A DNA stretch of 64,000 bases from contig NZ_JAERPS020000001.1 in NCBI RefSeq assembly GCF_016918075.2, forward strand, positions 1 through 64,000, read 5' to 3'. Made by a program: the position numbers and the translations under genes. Origin of the DNA: Rheinheimera maricola (GTDB taxonomy: Bacteria; Pseudomonadota; Gammaproteobacteria; Enterobacterales; Alteromonadaceae). Shown here piece by piece: positions 45,150 to 55,824 of the stretch (the first letter of the stretch is position 1; every line of letters starts with the position of its first letter). The notes under the pieces are model-generated. The model was not told the DNA's origin, ran no database searches, and worked only from the letters and a program-made list of their open reading frames with translations.

Positions 45150-46217
45150 TTACCAGCGGGCAAAATGATCTTCTGCCAAACCAGGCACCTGGTTTAGTGC
45201 AAGTTTTTCACCAGTTTCAAGCTGTAGTTCACCGGAAAAAGTCCCGCAATACTGCCGAAAATTACTCGCGACAATGCCCATATTTAGCCGTTGTTGGCGA
45301 CAGCCTGTAGGTTGAAATTGCAAATTTAGCTGTTTATCGGTGCTAACAAATTGCCAGGGCTGGGCTGGCTGTTGCCGATTAAGGCGAATATTTACCGGTG
45401 GAAGTAACTGTTTGCTGCCATTAAGCCAGAAACAGTTTTCAGTGTTACCGGTTTCATTGACACCATTGGCCAAATTTAAACCAAACCTGCCTTGTGGCAA
45501 GTGCGCACTAATACTACCCCAGCGCCAGCTGGTTTCCCGGCGCATATAACCGGCTGAAAAATCATAGCCACCAAGCGCGGTGGTTAAGTCTAGTGCCGTG
45601 TCGCGATAATGTAATTTGCCGCTAACAGGCAGCGCATTATGTTTTTGCGTATAGGTCCAGCCGTTGTAGCCTGTTGCTGTACACAATGCCAGTGGCGAGC
45701 TATCGACATCGCCATGCAGGGTTAATTCTCCGCTTAATAGTGCGCCTTTTAGGCTAAGGTGCCAATTGTACTGCTGCAATGTCATAGCGATGCTTTGAGC
45801 ACCGTTAATGCGGGCAGTGCCGACGGTGGGAGAGGGGCTCATCTGAACCCCAAGGCTAAAGGGCCTTATCAGCTCAATTTCGTCAAGGCTGTTGCTGTGA
45901 CGATCGTAAAAATAGCAAAACGCACTACCGGCATAGCGGATATCGGCGATGGCGATGCCGATTTGCCAATCCGGGTGGCTGATGCTGATAAACTGAAATT
46001 GCTTAAAATGCAGATACTTGGCCAACGCGCTGGCCGGCTTATCCATAACATTGCGATAAACAAACTGCGGTATGGCTAATTCTGTTACCGGCGTGGCGAA
46101 ATGGCCAAAGCGGGGCTCGCCATTGGCATTTATCAGGATATTAGCGGCTAGCGGCTGCGCCATGCAGCGCGCTGCGGCGCTGCTCTGGCTGCTTTGATTA
46201 ATGATCGGCGTGGCCAT
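45150..46217 (-). CDS. DUF2804-family protein
   Basis: 355 residues of the uncharacterised DUF2804 family; typical segments are the opening GEPRFGHFATPV, FCYFYDR, and the WRWGSISAHLPQGRFGLNLANG stretch in the C-terminal half. Beta-rich, lipocalin-like character is likely. No signal peptide is seen. The ATG at 46217 overlaps the end of slyD by 20 bases; a later Met at 46163 is an alternative. Confidence 0.75.
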   Translation of the reverse strand: MATPIINQSSQSSAAARCMAQPLAANILINANGEPRFGHFATPVTELAIPQFVYRNVMDKPASALAKYLHFKQFQFISISHPDWQIGIAIADIRYAGSAFCYFYDRHSNSLDEIELIRPFSLGVQMSPSPTVGTARINGAQSIAMTLQQYNWHLSLKGALLSGELTLHGDVDSSPLALCTATGYNGWTYTQKHNALPVSGKLHYRDTALDLTTALGGYDFSAGYMRRETSWRWGSISAHLPQGRFGLNLANGVNETGNTENCFWLNGSKQLLPPVNIRLNRQQPAQPWQFVSTDKQLNLQFQPTGCRQQRLNMGIVASNFRQYCGTFSGELQLETGEKLALNQVPGLAEDHFARW

Positions 46218-46683
46218 CTATACCATGCACATGGCCATGATCCAGCTCTTCGTGGGTGGCGTCGCGTACCAATAGCACTTCAACATCGAAGCTCAAATCA
46301 ATACCAGACAAAGGATGGTTACCATCTACTACCACTTCTTCTTCAGTTACTTCCAGTACAATTACCGATTGCTCACGACCATCTGGCCCCGCCGCACGAA
46401 AACGCATGCCAACTGCAACGTCCATGCCTTCAAACATCGACTTAGGTACTGCCTGTGTCAGGGCGTCATGGCGCTCGCCGTAAGCATCAGCTGCCGAGAT
46501 ATCGGCTTTAAATTTGTCGCCAGCCGCTTTTCCAGCCAATGCCTGCTCTAAACCAGGAATTAACGAACCGTGGCCAAATAAGAAGACTAAAGGTTCGCCA
46601 CCGATGGAGGTGTCTAATTCATTACCTTTAGGATCGGTAACGGTATAGTGCATGGCGACAACTTTGTCCTGAGAAATGGTCAT
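46198..46683 (-). CDS. slyD: FKBP-type peptidyl-prolyl isomerase SlyD
   Basis: 161 residues: FKBP domain interrupted by the insert-in-flap chaperone domain (about 68-125; FKADISAADAYGERHDALTQ), and a short His-rich metal-binding tail (HGHVHGIDGHADH). Acts as folding helper and nickel chaperone in the cytoplasm. AGAGG precedes the ATG. Confidence 0.92.
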   Translation of the reverse strand: MTISQDKVVAMHYTVTDPKGNELDTSIGGEPLVFLFGHGSLIPGLEQALAGKAAGDKFKADISAADAYGERHDALTQAVPKSMFEGMDVAVGMRFRAAGPDGREQSVIVLEVTEEEVVVDGNHPLSGIDLSFDVEVLLVRDATHEELDHGHVHGIDGHADH

Positions 46684-46693
46684 GAAAACCTCT

Positions 46694-47686
46694 TTAATTT
46701 AACGAGTAAGGTAACGGCATCAGGCGCAGTGCCGGTGCACTGTCGCTGCTAAGCCGTAGTGAGTCTGCCGGTGTTATGTCGTTTGGTAATACCGCAATTA
46801 ACCACAGTTGGTTATGAATATTGGCGGCATTAACAACCTGGCCGCTCCGGCGCCAGTTTTCACCCAGTTGTATTTCTATATCGCTACCGGCTGCGGGGGT
46901 TTCATCGGTATCAGCCGTTAAAATAAATGCCGCCCTTTTATTGCCACCCCGGTATTTTAGTCTGGCTACGGTTTCCTGGCCAATATAACAGCCTTTAGTA
47001 AAACTAATTGCATCGAGCGCCTGTAAGTTAAGCATTTGTGGCACAAACTCGCCAATTAAACCCTGTTCAAGATAGCTAAAACCATGTTTGATATGCTGCA
47101 CTAACCAGGCTGTTGGTGCTGCAAATGGCAGCGCTTGTTGCATCAGTTGCCTGGCATCTTCCAGTGGCATCATCAATAAGAAATGATCCTGCGCTAACGC
47201 CAACAGCATGGCGCCGTTGTGCCGGCTAAGCCTGCCAGGTTCTGGTACGTTAAAACCTAAATGGATTATCAGTTGCGCTACGTCGTTAGCATCAGTATTG
47301 GGGCTGGCAGTGCCGCCTAACCCAAATACGGCAAAATGTGGTTGGCCGGCTTCAAAGCTAACTTTGGAAAATACACCAAATTTTTTCCATTGCGCCAAAG
47401 ACGCGCTCAGTTCGTCACGAAAGGCCAGCGCAATTAGCTGGTCTGCCGTTTTAGCCAAATAAAACTGCGACCACATTTTTCCCTTGGCGTCGCAATGTGC
47501 ACCGTGTAAAAAATCGTCATCGGTCAGTTGGTCCAGATCGCAGGTGGTTTGACCTTGCAAGTATTTATGATTGTCAACGCCGCCTATCAGTACACTGTCA
47601 AAGGCGGGTAGCGGCGCGATAAATGCGCCTTGAACCTGAGTGGATAATGAAGCGTATTGTTCTGCAGTTAGCCATGATGTATGCAT
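46694..47686 (-). CDS. ygfZ: Folate-binding tRNA-modifying protein YgfZ
   Basis: 330 residues of the GcvT-like YgfZ family with the signature KGCYIGQE (about 230-237), which holds the functional Cys. It assists Fe-S enzymes such as MiaB in a folate-dependent way. ATG at 47686 starts at the usual N-terminus; the in-frame extension to 47749 is not supported. Divergent from sdhE, an arrangement common in gammaproteobacteria. Confidence 0.9.
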   Translation of the reverse strand: MHTSWLTAEQYASLSTQVQGAFIAPLPAFDSVLIGGVDNHKYLQGQTTCDLDQLTDDDFLHGAHCDAKGKMWSQFYLAKTADQLIALAFRDELSASLAQWKKFGVFSKVSFEAGQPHFAVFGLGGTASPNTDANDVAQLIIHLGFNVPEPGRLSRHNGAMLLALAQDHFLLMMPLEDARQLMQQALPFAAPTAWLVQHIKHGFSYLEQGLIGEFVPQMLNLQALDAISFTKGCYIGQETVARLKYRGGNKRAAFILTADTDETPAAGSDIEIQLGENWRRSGQVVNAANIHNQLWLIAVLPNDITPADSLRLSSDSAPALRLMPLPYSLN

Positions 47687-47832
47687 AATTAGGTCTTGGG
47701 TATCACAAAAGCTGGAACGAATGTAGTTATCATTGGGTGAAAGCCGCAAAAGCTCAACCCCGTAGGTAGAATTTTGTTAGAATCCGTTGGTATCAAAGCG
47801 TGTCAACCAGGCAGTCACTTTTAAGGAAGGTT

Positions 47833-48084
47833 ATGACAGAGTTAATGATTAAACCAAGATTACGCTGGGCTTGCCGTCGCGGCATGTTGGAGCTGGATGT
47901 ACTGCTGGCGCCCTTTGTTGAGGAGGGCTATGACGCGCTGAGTTTGCAACAAAAGCAAGATTTTGAGCGTTTGCTGGCATCTGATGATCCGGATTTATTT
48001 GCCTGGTTTATGGGGCATGGTAAATCAACTGACCCGGCTATCCAGGCACTTATTCAGCTGATACTGGACCGTGTCCGCGTATAA
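47833..48084 (+). CDS. sdhE: FAD assembly factor SdhE
   Basis: 83 residues with the RRGMLELD motif (RGxxE) that is needed for FAD attachment to succinate dehydrogenase, and the DPDLFAWFMG segment near the end. ATG at 47833 follows AAGGAAGG. It overlaps the YgfX-like gene by 14 bases. Confidence 0.93.
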   Translation: MTELMIKPRLRWACRRGMLELDVLLAPFVEEGYDALSLQQKQDFERLLASDDPDLFAWFMGHGKSTDPAIQALIQLILDRVRV

Positions 48085-48511
48085 TATCAGCTTAGCGCCG
48101 AGTAAAGTTTACCGGCGTTTATTACTGCTACTGGCAGCGCTACCAGCATGCTTGGTGGCGACGACCAGCATGAGTTCAATGCACGCCTTATTGGCTGCAG
48201 TGCCGCTGTTGCTATTTTATTGGCGCTGGTATGCGTTGTACTACCAACAACAGCAGCACCTTATGCTGACACTTAGCGACACTGGCGAGCTGTATTGGTT
48301 TGGCGCAGCATTGCCATCTGGCCAACTGCAACGTGTTGGTCTGGTAAGCCAGTATCTGTTGCGGCTGCGCTGGTACAGTGCGCCTGACCAGCGCTGTTAT
48401 GATAAATGGGTATGGGCTGATCAGTGCACTGATGATGCGTTTCGTACTTTGGCCAGGGTGCTGAATCAGCGCAATTGGCCATCAGAGCGTAATGAAAACA
48501 CAACGCTTTGA
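48071..48511 (+). CDS. YgfX-like membrane protein
   Basis: 146 residues with two adjacent membrane helices (about 14-34 and 36-55) and a soluble C-terminal part containing LSDTGELYWFG. Layout and position just after sdhE match YgfX (CptA). GTG start at 48071 within the end of sdhE. Whether it affects the cytoskeleton as reported in E. coli is unknown. Confidence 0.75.
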   Translation: MSAYNISLAPSKVYRRLLLLLAALPACLVATTSMSSMHALLAAVPLLLFYWRWYALYYQQQQHLMLTLSDTGELYWFGAALPSGQLQRVGLVSQYLLRLRWYSAPDQRCYDKWVWADQCTDDAFRTLARVLNQRNWPSERNENTTL

Positions 48512-48523
48512 CGGCCAGGCTAT

Positions 48524-50122
48524 TTAGGGTTTCAAAATGGTTGGTTTGCTGTCTTGCTGCAGCGCTGGATAGTCGAGGTTGTAATGCAGGCCGCGGCTTT
48601 CTTTACGCGCTAAAGCACAGTGAATAATCAGTTCTGCTACCTGTACCAGATTACGCAGTTCCAACAGGTTATGACTGATGCGAAAGTGGCTGTAGTATTC
48701 CTGGATCTCACGTTGCAGCAATTCCACCCGATGCAAGGCGCGCTCCAGGCGCTTATTGGTACGGACTATGCCAACATAATCCCACATAAACAGTCTGAGT
48801 TCATGCCAGTTATGCGTGATGACTACTTCTTCGTCTGAATTGCTCACCCGGCTGTCATCCCACGGCGGCAGTTGTGCAAGTTCACTGCTGGGGTTTAACT
48901 GCGCCAGAATATGTGCAGCCGCCGCTTGGGCGAATACAATGCATTCCAGTAACGAATTACTGGCCATTCGGTTGGCGCCGTGCAAACCGGTATAGGCTAC
49001 CTCACCAATCGCATATAAATTAGTCAGATCAGTTTGGCCGTTTAAATTTACCATTACGCCGCCACAAGTGTAATGTGCTGCAGGCACTACTGGTATGGGC
49101 TGGCGGGTAATATCTATACCCACGCTTAAACATTTGGCATAAATGGTAGGAAAGTGCTCGATAATAAAATCTTTTGCTTTATGGCTGATATCCAGATAAA
49201 CGCAATTGGCACCTAAGCGTTTCATTTCATAGTCAATGGCGCGGGCAACGATGTCACGGGGCGCTAATTCGGCTCGTTCGTCAAAGTCGGGCATGAAGCG
49301 GCTACCATCGGGGCGTTTTAAATAAGCGCCCTCGCCACGCATGGCCTCGGTAATTAAAAAATTAGGTGCATCCGGGTGATATAAGCTGGTGGGGTGAAAT
49401 TGGTTAAATTCCATATTCGCCACCCGGCACCCTGCACGCCAGGCCATGGCAATACCATCGCCGCTGGCAACGTCAGGGTTACTGGTATAAAGGTACACTT
49501 TACTGGCGCCACCGGTTGCCAGTGCCACAAAACGGGCCCGTACCAGTTCAACTTTAGCCGCCTCTTTGTTCCAGACATAGGCACCGTAACAGCGCTTAGC
49601 GTCAAGGCCTATTTTACGGCCATTAATCAGGTCGATAGCGTTGTAGTTTTCCAGCAATTCAATATTAGGGTGGGCTTTAACTTTGTCAACCAGCGTAATT
49701 TGGACTGCCTGGCCGGTGGCGTCAGCGGCGTGCAGAATACGCCGGTGACTGTGGCCGCCTTCGCGCGTAAGGTGGTATTTCAGACTGCCGTCGTTATCCT
49801 GATACTGATCAAACGGCACGCCCTGAGCAATAAGCCATTCCATCGCGGTTTTAGCGTTTCCGGCGGTAAATTGCACTGCAGCTTCGTCGCATAAGCCAGC
49901 ACCGGCAACTAGCGTATCATCAACATGTGAGGCGATGCTGTCGTTTTCATCAAACACCGCAGCAATACCGCCTTGTGCGTATAGGGTAGAGCCCTCGCGC
50001 AGCGGCCCTTTGCTTAACACCAGCACTTTGGCTTTATCGGCCAGTTGCAATGCCAACGACAAACCGGCAGCACCGCTGCCAATAATTAATACATCACAGA
50101 GATATTCTTTTGCTTGTGTCAT
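48524..50122 (-). CDS. nadB: L-aspartate oxidase
   Basis: 532 residues, flavoprotein of the succinate dehydrogenase/fumarate reductase family. The N-terminal FAD motif is [15 protein letters not shown], with [14 protein letters not shown] for flavin contact and HPTSLY and RGEGAYL in the active site. It oxidises L-aspartate to iminoaspartate, the first step of NAD synthesis. ATG at 50122 is the conventional start. Divergent from rpoE, as in E. coli. Confidence 0.95.
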   Translation of the reverse strand: MTQAKEYLCDVLIIGSGAAGLSLALQLADKAKVLVLSKGPLREGSTLYAQGGIAAVFDENDSIASHVDDTLVAGAGLCDEAAVQFTAGNAKTAMEWLIAQGVPFDQYQDNDGSLKYHLTREGGHSHRRILHAADATGQAVQITLVDKVKAHPNIELLENYNAIDLINGRKIGLDAKRCYGAYVWNKEAAKVELVRARFVALATGGASKVYLYTSNPDVASGDGIAMAWRAGCRVANMEFNQFHPTSLYHPDAPNFLITEAMRGEGAYLKRPDGSRFMPDFDERAELAPRDIVARAIDYEMKRLGANCVYLDISHKAKDFIIEHFPTIYAKCLSVGIDITRQPIPVVPAAHYTCGGVMVNLNGQTDLTNLYAIGEVAYTGLHGANRMASNSLLECIVFAQAAAAHILAQLNPSSELAQLPPWDDSRVSNSDEEVVITHNWHELRLFMWDYVGIVRTNKRLERALHRVELLQREIQEYYSHFRISHNLLELRNLVQVAELIIHCALARKESRGLHYNLDYPALQQDSKPTILKP

Positions 50123-50180
50123 GCGATACACTGGCCATCATTCAAAGTCGGGCTATTGTAGCTTTTTTGCTAAACTTCGC

Positions 50181-50208
50181 AGAACTATTTCTGGTGGGCA
50201 CGGTCATA
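50181..50208 (+). promoter_or_regulatory. Candidate sigma-E promoter of rpoE
   Basis: AGAACTA (50181-50187), 16 bases, then TCATA (50204-50208), close to the sigma-E consensus GGAACTT-N16-TCTGA, about 60 bases before the rpoE start. It would give autoregulation. Confidence 0.4.
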
Positions 50209-50270
50209 CCTGCACGCTAGACCAGCGCCAGTTAGTATAATGATTAGTATTACAGGGGATTAGCTCGAAC

Positions 50271-50846
50271 ATGAGCGAGCAAGAATTGGACTGGCAGATT
50301 GTCCAGCGGGTACAACAAGGCGATAAAGCCGCCTTTAATGTATTGGTAAAAAAATATCAGCACAGGATAGCGAACTTAATTTCCCGTTACGTCTCTAACC
50401 ACGGAGACGTTGCAGATGTCGCGCAGGAAGCTTTTATTAAAGCCTATCGCGCAATTCCGGGGTTTCGTGGTGAAAGTGCGTTTTATACCTGGCTGTATCG
50501 TATTGCGGTAAACAGTGCGAAAAACTATCTGGTAGCTAATGGTCGTAAACCACCGGCAACAGATGTTGACGCTGAAGACGCAGAGTATTTCGAAGGTAGC
50601 GATGCCTTAAAAGAACAAGACTCACCGGAAAAACTATTATTGTCCGATGAGATACGTAATGTGGTGTTTAGCACCATTGAAAAATTGCCTGACGAGTTGC
50701 GTACTGCTATTACGTTGCGTGAACTTGAAGGGTTAAGTTATGAAGAAATTGCGGAAGTCATGGCCTGTCCGATAGGCACTGTCAGAAGTCGTATTTTTCG
50801 AGCACGCGAAGCAATTGATTTGCAGCTTAAGCCGTTAATAAGCTAG
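50271..50846 (+). CDS. rpoE: RNA polymerase sigma factor RpoE (sigma-E)
   Basis: 191 residues, full-length ECF sigma factor: region 2 (ISRYVSNHGDVADVAQEAFIKAYRAIPGF) and region 4 (LPDELRTAITLRELEGLSYEEIAEVMACPIGTVRSRIFRAREAI). Directs the envelope stress regulon; held by RseA. First gene of rpoE-rseA-rseB-rseC. Confidence 0.97.
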   Translation: MSEQELDWQIVQRVQQGDKAAFNVLVKKYQHRIANLISRYVSNHGDVADVAQEAFIKAYRAIPGFRGESAFYTWLYRIAVNSAKNYLVANGRKPPATDVDAEDAEYFEGSDALKEQDSPEKLLLSDEIRNVVFSTIEKLPDELRTAITLRELEGLSYEEIAEVMACPIGTVRSRIFRAREAIDLQLKPLIS

Positions 50847-50886
50847 CAGTCAGGGCAAAAACCAGTAATTTAAGACAGGAAACACT

Positions 50887-51507
50887 ATGTCGTTAGAAAA
50901 TCAGGATTGGCTCTCTGCTGCCAGTGACAATCAGCCACTGACCAAAGCACAACTTGACAGTTTGCTCACTCAGGCTGAATACCAGGATACACTGCAGCGC
51001 TACCATCTGATCGGCGCCACATTGCGCCGTGAAACAGCAAGTGCCTTGCCAAATAACTTTGCTGACGATTTCGCTGCCAGCTTGGCAGATGAGCCAGTGT
51101 ATCAGTTACAAAACGATCGTAATTTGTTGCAGCGCATTCGTATGACAGTAAGCGCGGCTGCAAATGGCCGCTGGTTACAACCGGTGGCACAGGGTGCGGT
51201 TGCCGCCGGTGTTGCATTAATGGCAGTATTTGGTATGCAGCAGTACCAACAGACAGGTAGCGCAGACAGCCTGTCGCCGCTGCCGGTATTGCAAACACAG
51301 CCAGTAGCTGGGTTTTACACGCCAGTAAGCTTAAGCCAGACAACGGTCGACGACCGCTTTGCCGAGCAAGAACAACAGGCAATGTTAGAGCAACAAAAGC
51401 GGCTGCAAGCGCTGTTAAATGCCCATCGCCAGCAAGTTAGGGTGTTGGAGCAATCACAGCAAGCTAGCCAAACCGAAAACAGTACGGTGAACAACGAGCA
51501 ACAATAA
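50887..51507 (+). CDS. rseA: Anti-sigma-E factor RseA
   Basis: 206 residues: N-terminal cytoplasmic sigma-binding domain (about 1-80), one membrane helix (about 95-118) and a Gln-rich periplasmic tail. It holds sigma-E until cut by DegS and RseP. Its stop overlaps the next start by one base. Confidence 0.92.
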   Translation: MSLENQDWLSAASDNQPLTKAQLDSLLTQAEYQDTLQRYHLIGATLRRETASALPNNFADDFAASLADEPVYQLQNDRNLLQRIRMTVSAAANGRWLQPVAQGAVAAGVALMAVFGMQQYQQTGSADSLSPLPVLQTQPVAGFYTPVSLSQTTVDDRFAEQEQQAMLEQQKRLQALLNAHRQQVRVLEQSQQASQTENSTVNNEQQ

Positions 51508-52433
51508 TGCGATTCTCTGGCTTATGTAGTGCCATAGTGTTACTGATGCTGTCTGGTCTGGCGCAGGCTGAGCAAAGCGGCTGGGCCTTGTTTGACAAAG
51601 TGCAAACCGCAGTGCGGCAATACAATTTCGATACGTCTTTTGTGGTGTTAAAAGGCGGTAAGGCTGATACTTACCGCTGGATCCACGGCCGCAGTGGCGA
51701 CAACGAAATTGAACATCTTATTCCGTTAGACACCAATGGCGTAGATATACTGCGCCGTGATGCCCAGGTGTATTATTTACTGACCGACAGACCTGCTTTT
51801 GTTACCGAAGCCTCTAGCATCGCCGAGTTGCCTGCCCTATTGTTTGAAGCCAAAGACAATGTGAGTAAGCTATATAACGCGGTTGCTGGCAGCAGTTCGG
51901 TAATGTCAGGTCGCAGTGCGCAATTACTGCGCCTGACGGCTAAAGACAGTGGCCGTTATCATTATTGGTTGTGGCTGGATGACGAGACGGGTTTCCCGTT
52001 ACGTATTGATACCTTGTCAGAGCAGCAAAATGCCTTAGAGCGTTGGTTGGTTACGCATATGCAAATTACTGCGGAGTTTCCAGACAATCTTAATGCCTTA
52101 ATGGCGGCAGAGTTACCGCCAGCTGCGTCCGCAGTGGCGGCCGCAACACCACAATCAAGTCACCAATTAAACTGGATGCCGCAGGGTTATCAGCAAGTGT
52201 CTAATCCGGCAGATATCCCGCAGTTAGGTGGCAGTTTGTTGAGTTATTGGTTACTGAGTGATGGCTTGCATCAGGTATCGGTATTTGTGCAAAACGCCCA
52301 GCGTATGCCAACCCAAGCTTATCGTGATGGCGCAACGACTATTTACGTGGAAACTCAGAATCAGCTTGAAATAACAGTTATCGGCCCCGTGAGCATTGAC
52401 ACCGCGCGGCAATTGGCTGGCGCGGTGCGCTAA
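51507..52433 (+). CDS. rseB: Sigma-E regulator RseB
   Basis: 308 residues, periplasmic (signal peptide about 1-21 ending AQA), with MucB/RseB two-domain layout: the lipid-binding LolA-like part and the small C-terminal domain. Shields RseA from DegS. Stop and next ATG overlap by one base. Confidence 0.93.
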   Translation: MRFSGLCSAIVLLMLSGLAQAEQSGWALFDKVQTAVRQYNFDTSFVVLKGGKADTYRWIHGRSGDNEIEHLIPLDTNGVDILRRDAQVYYLLTDRPAFVTEASSIAELPALLFEAKDNVSKLYNAVAGSSSVMSGRSAQLLRLTAKDSGRYHYWLWLDDETGFPLRIDTLSEQQNALERWLVTHMQITAEFPDNLNALMAAELPPAASAVAAATPQSSHQLNWMPQGYQQVSNPADIPQLGGSLLSYWLLSDGLHQVSVFVQNAQRMPTQAYRDGATTIYVETQNQLEITVIGPVSIDTARQLAGAVR

Positions 52434-52924
52434 TGGTGGAAGAAATTGCCACCGTTGTGCGCGCCGCTGACAATGGTCTTTGGCTGACAACAACACCGGT
52501 GGCCAGTTGCAACGCCTGTCAAGTCAGTGATGACTGTGGTACCGGTATTGTCGCTAAAACTATCACTCCCAGAACACAACACTTCTATATTGCCACTGAA
52601 TTGCAATTGCTGCCGGGCGAACAGGTAAAAATAGGTTTGCACGAAGCTAGTCTGGTCAAGGCAGCACTTATGGTTTATTTGCTGCCGTTACTCAGTTTGA
52701 TTTTGTTCACCATGGTTGGCTCTGGTTTGGCGCTGGCTGAAGGCTGGATTATTTTACTGGCATTACTGGGTGCCGGTATCGGTTTTATGTTGGCGCGCCA
52801 ATACGACCGGTCGCAGGCCGGAGCGGTGCAGCTACGTATCTTACAGGTGTTACCCTCGCTGGCTGTCAGCCAACAGTCGCTTGCTAGCAGGCGTGCAATA
52901 CCGTCATGGGGCAGCAGTGAATAA
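52433..52924 (+). CDS. rseC: SoxR-reducing-system/sigma-E protein RseC
   Basis: 163 residues with Cys pattern CNACQVSDDC (about 24-33) in the N-terminal domain and two membrane helices (about 78-98 and 102-122). Member of the RseC/MucC family; role in envelope stress or SoxR reduction. Confidence 0.9.
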   Translation: MVEEIATVVRAADNGLWLTTTPVASCNACQVSDDCGTGIVAKTITPRTQHFYIATELQLLPGEQVKIGLHEASLVKAALMVYLLPLLSLILFTMVGSGLALAEGWIILLALLGAGIGFMLARQYDRSQAGAVQLRILQVLPSLAVSQQSLASRRAIPSWGSSE

Positions 52925-53058
52925 CACATAGCAAGCTGACGCTGGATAGAGTACAATTCGCGCTAATTTATCGGAATAACCCGCGTAATTGCAGCAGACC
53001 CAAACGTGTTAACTCAGCGTCTGTGATCTGACATTACGCTTACAGTTTTGCGGACAAC

Positions 53059-54858
53059 ATGCCTAAACTTAATCACATCAGAAACTTTTCAGTTATTGCT
53101 CATATTGACCATGGTAAATCGACCTTATCGGACCGTTTGATTCAGTTCTGCGGCGGTTTATCTGATCGCGAAATGCAAGCTCAGGTGCTCGATTCAATGG
53201 ATCTGGAGCGCGAGCGCGGTATAACCATTAAAGCGCAAAGCGTAACGCTGTATTACAAAGCCGATGACGGTGAAACCTATCAGCTGAACTTTATCGATAC
53301 GCCCGGTCATGTCGATTTTACGTATGAAGTGAGTCGTTCACTGGCGGCATGTGAAGGTGCGTTGCTGGTAGTGGATGCCGGGCAGGGTGTTGAAGCGCAA
53401 ACCGTAGCAAATTGCTATACCGCGCTGGAAATGAATTTGGAAGTTATACCGGTACTGAACAAAATTGATTTACCGCAGGCCGAACCCGAACGTGTTGCCG
53501 AAGAAATAGAAGACATTATCGGTATTGAAGCATTGGGTGCTGTGCAATGCTCCGCTAAAACGGGCATTGGCATTAAAGATGTGCTGGAAACCATTGTGAA
53601 AAAAATTCCGCCACCGGAGGGCGAGCCTGAACAAGCGACTCAGGCATTAATTATCGACTCCTGGTTTGATGCTTACCAAGGCGTTGTGTCGTTGGTGCGG
53701 GTGAAGCATGGCAGCATTAAAGCCAAAGACAAAATTAAAGTGATGTCGACCGGCCAGACATACGAAGTTGACAAAGTTGGGGTATTTAGTCCCAAAGCAA
53801 CTAACACCGGTGAGTTAAAAACCGGTGAAGTAGGCTTCGTTATCGCCGGTATTAAAGAGATTAAGGGCGCGCCAGTAGGCGACACGCTGACGTTAGCGAA
53901 AAATAGTGCTGAAAAAGCCTTACCAGGTTTTAAACGTATTAAACCTCAGGTTTATGCCGGTGTGTTCCCGGTGTCGAGCGACGATTACGAAGATTTTCGT
54001 GATGCGCTGGCTAAGTTAAGCCTGAATGATTCATCACTATTTTACGAACCAGAAAACTCTGGTGCACTGGGTTTTGGCTTCCGTATTGGTTTCCTTGGTA
54101 TGCTACACATGGAAATTATTCAGGAACGACTCGAGCGCGAATATGACCTGGATCTGATCACCACAGCACCTACCGTAGTGTACGAGGTGCTGAAAAAAAA
54201 TGGTGAAACGGTCATGGTCGATAACCCCAGCGCTCTGCCGGCGGTAAATGACATTGACGAAATCCGTGAACCGATCGTTGAAGCGCACATTTTGGTACCG
54301 CAAGAATACCTGGGTAACGTTATTACCCTGTGTATCGAAAAGCGTGGCGTGCAAGTGAATATGAGCTACCACGGTCGCCAGGTCGCGGTGGTGTATGAAC
54401 TGCCGATGGCAGAAGTGGTGATGGACTTCTTTGACCGGCTAAAGTCTACCAGCCGCGGTTATGCTTCATTGGACTATTCGTTTAAACGCTTTCAGACGTC
54501 AAATATGCAGCGCGTGGATATTTTGATTAACGGCGAACGTGTTGATGCGTTGGCCATTATCAGCCATATCGATTTTGCTCAGGGCCGTGGCCGTCAGTTG
54601 GCAGAAAAGTTAAAAGAGCTGATCCCGCGGCAGATGTTTGATATTGCCATTCAGGCTGCTATTGGCAATCACGTTATTGCTCGTACCACCATTAAACAGA
54701 TGCGTAAAAACGTATTGGCGAAATGTTACGGTGGTGACATCAGCCGGAAGAAAAAGCTGCTGCAAAAGCAGAAAGACGGTAAAAAGCGAATGAAGCAGGT
54801 AGGTAATGTGGAAGTACCACAAGAAGCCTTCTTAGCCATTCTAAAAGTCGGTAAATAA
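53059..54858 (+). CDS. lepA: Elongation factor 4 (LepA)
   Basis: 599 residues, translational GTPase: G1 AHIDHGKST (about 14-22), switch [14 protein letters not shown], and the unique C-terminal domain (about 490-599). Full length for the family. About 130 bases separate it from rseC. Starts the lepA-lepB-rnc-era-recO-pdxJ-acpS run. Confidence 0.97.
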   Translation: MPKLNHIRNFSVIAHIDHGKSTLSDRLIQFCGGLSDREMQAQVLDSMDLERERGITIKAQSVTLYYKADDGETYQLNFIDTPGHVDFTYEVSRSLAACEGALLVVDAGQGVEAQTVANCYTALEMNLEVIPVLNKIDLPQAEPERVAEEIEDIIGIEALGAVQCSAKTGIGIKDVLETIVKKIPPPEGEPEQATQALIIDSWFDAYQGVVSLVRVKHGSIKAKDKIKVMSTGQTYEVDKVGVFSPKATNTGELKTGEVGFVIAGIKEIKGAPVGDTLTLAKNSAEKALPGFKRIKPQVYAGVFPVSSDDYEDFRDALAKLSLNDSSLFYEPENSGALGFGFRIGFLGMLHMEIIQERLEREYDLDLITTAPTVVYEVLKKNGETVMVDNPSALPAVNDIDEIREPIVEAHILVPQEYLGNVITLCIEKRGVQVNMSYHGRQVAVVYELPMAEVVMDFFDRLKSTSRGYASLDYSFKRFQTSNMQRVDILINGERVDALAIISHIDFAQGRGRQLAEKLKELIPRQMFDIAIQAAIGNHVIARTTIKQMRKNVLAKCYGGDISRKKKLLQKQKDGKKRMKQVGNVEVPQEAFLAILKVGK

Positions 54859-54870
54859 TTAAGGGATTTT

Positions 54871-55794
54871 ATGGCGGGTTATTTTGCAATATTTCTGGTG
54901 CTGCTCACACTTGCCAGTGGATTAGTGTGGCTGTTAGATGCATTGGTGCTGGCACCCAAGCGTCAGCAAAAACTGGTACTAGCCCAGGCTTCGGCCGGTG
55001 GGCAATTACCAGTAGACAGCAGCGAAAGTCTGCTTAAAGAGCCGCAGATTGTTGAAACGGCGAAGTCGATTTTTCCGGTTATTGCGCTAATTACCATTTT
55101 CCGCTCTTTTATTTATGAACCGTTTCAAATTCCGTCTGGTTCAATGATGCCAACCTTACTAGTGGGCGACTTTATTTTGGTAGAGAAGTTCTCTTATGAC
55201 GTGAAAGACCCTGTTTGGCGCAGTACCTTGTACAGCAATAACAAGCCGAAACATGGTGACGTGGCAGTATTTAAGTATCCTGAGCAGCCAACGGTCGATT
55301 ACATAAAGCGTGTTATCGGTTTGCCAGGCGACAGGGTAATTTATCGCAATAAACAACTGTTTATCGAAAAAGCCTGTGCCGAGGGCCAAACTACCGGCTG
55401 TGGTAAGCTGGAAACGGTTGAGCTTAGCCTGAAAAATGAAGGTGAATATTATCAGGAGCGATACCCACAGCGCCGCTATACCGAGCAGCTTGGTGAGGTT
55501 GCGCACGATATTTTGCAAACGCCGGCACGGCGCGAACATACTGAATTTTTCTTTAAACAACGCGGTACCGCGATAGACGAATTTGTAGTGCCGGACGGCC
55601 ACTATTTTGTGCTGGGTGATAACCGGGACAATAGCCGCGATGGCAGATTCTGGGGCTTTGTCCCCGAGCATAATATGGTCGGTAAAGCAGTATTTATCTG
55701 GATGAGTTTTGAATTTAATGAGGACCCACAGAGCTGGCTTCCAGGCTGGGTTCCAATAGGTGTGCGGTTTGACCGGCTTGGTCCTATTCACTAA
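54871..55794 (+). CDS. lepB: Signal peptidase I
   Basis: 307 residues with two N-terminal membrane segments (about 4-24 and 66-80). Catalytic Ser91 (IPSGSMMPTL) and Lys146 (VDYIKRVIG) are at the same numbers as in E. coli LepB; box E GDNRDNSRDGR is present. Cuts signal peptides at the periplasmic face. Confidence 0.96.
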   Translation: MAGYFAIFLVLLTLASGLVWLLDALVLAPKRQQKLVLAQASAGGQLPVDSSESLLKEPQIVETAKSIFPVIALITIFRSFIYEPFQIPSGSMMPTLLVGDFILVEKFSYDVKDPVWRSTLYSNNKPKHGDVAVFKYPEQPTVDYIKRVIGLPGDRVIYRNKQLFIEKACAEGQTTGCGKLETVELSLKNEGEYYQERYPQRRYTEQLGEVAHDILQTPARREHTEFFFKQRGTAIDEFVVPDGHYFVLGDNRDNSRDGRFWGFVPEHNMVGKAVFIWMSFEFNEDPQSWLPGWVPIGVRFDRLGPIH

Positions 55795-55824
55795 GCTAAA
55801 AGCGCATTCCGTTAAGAGATAAGC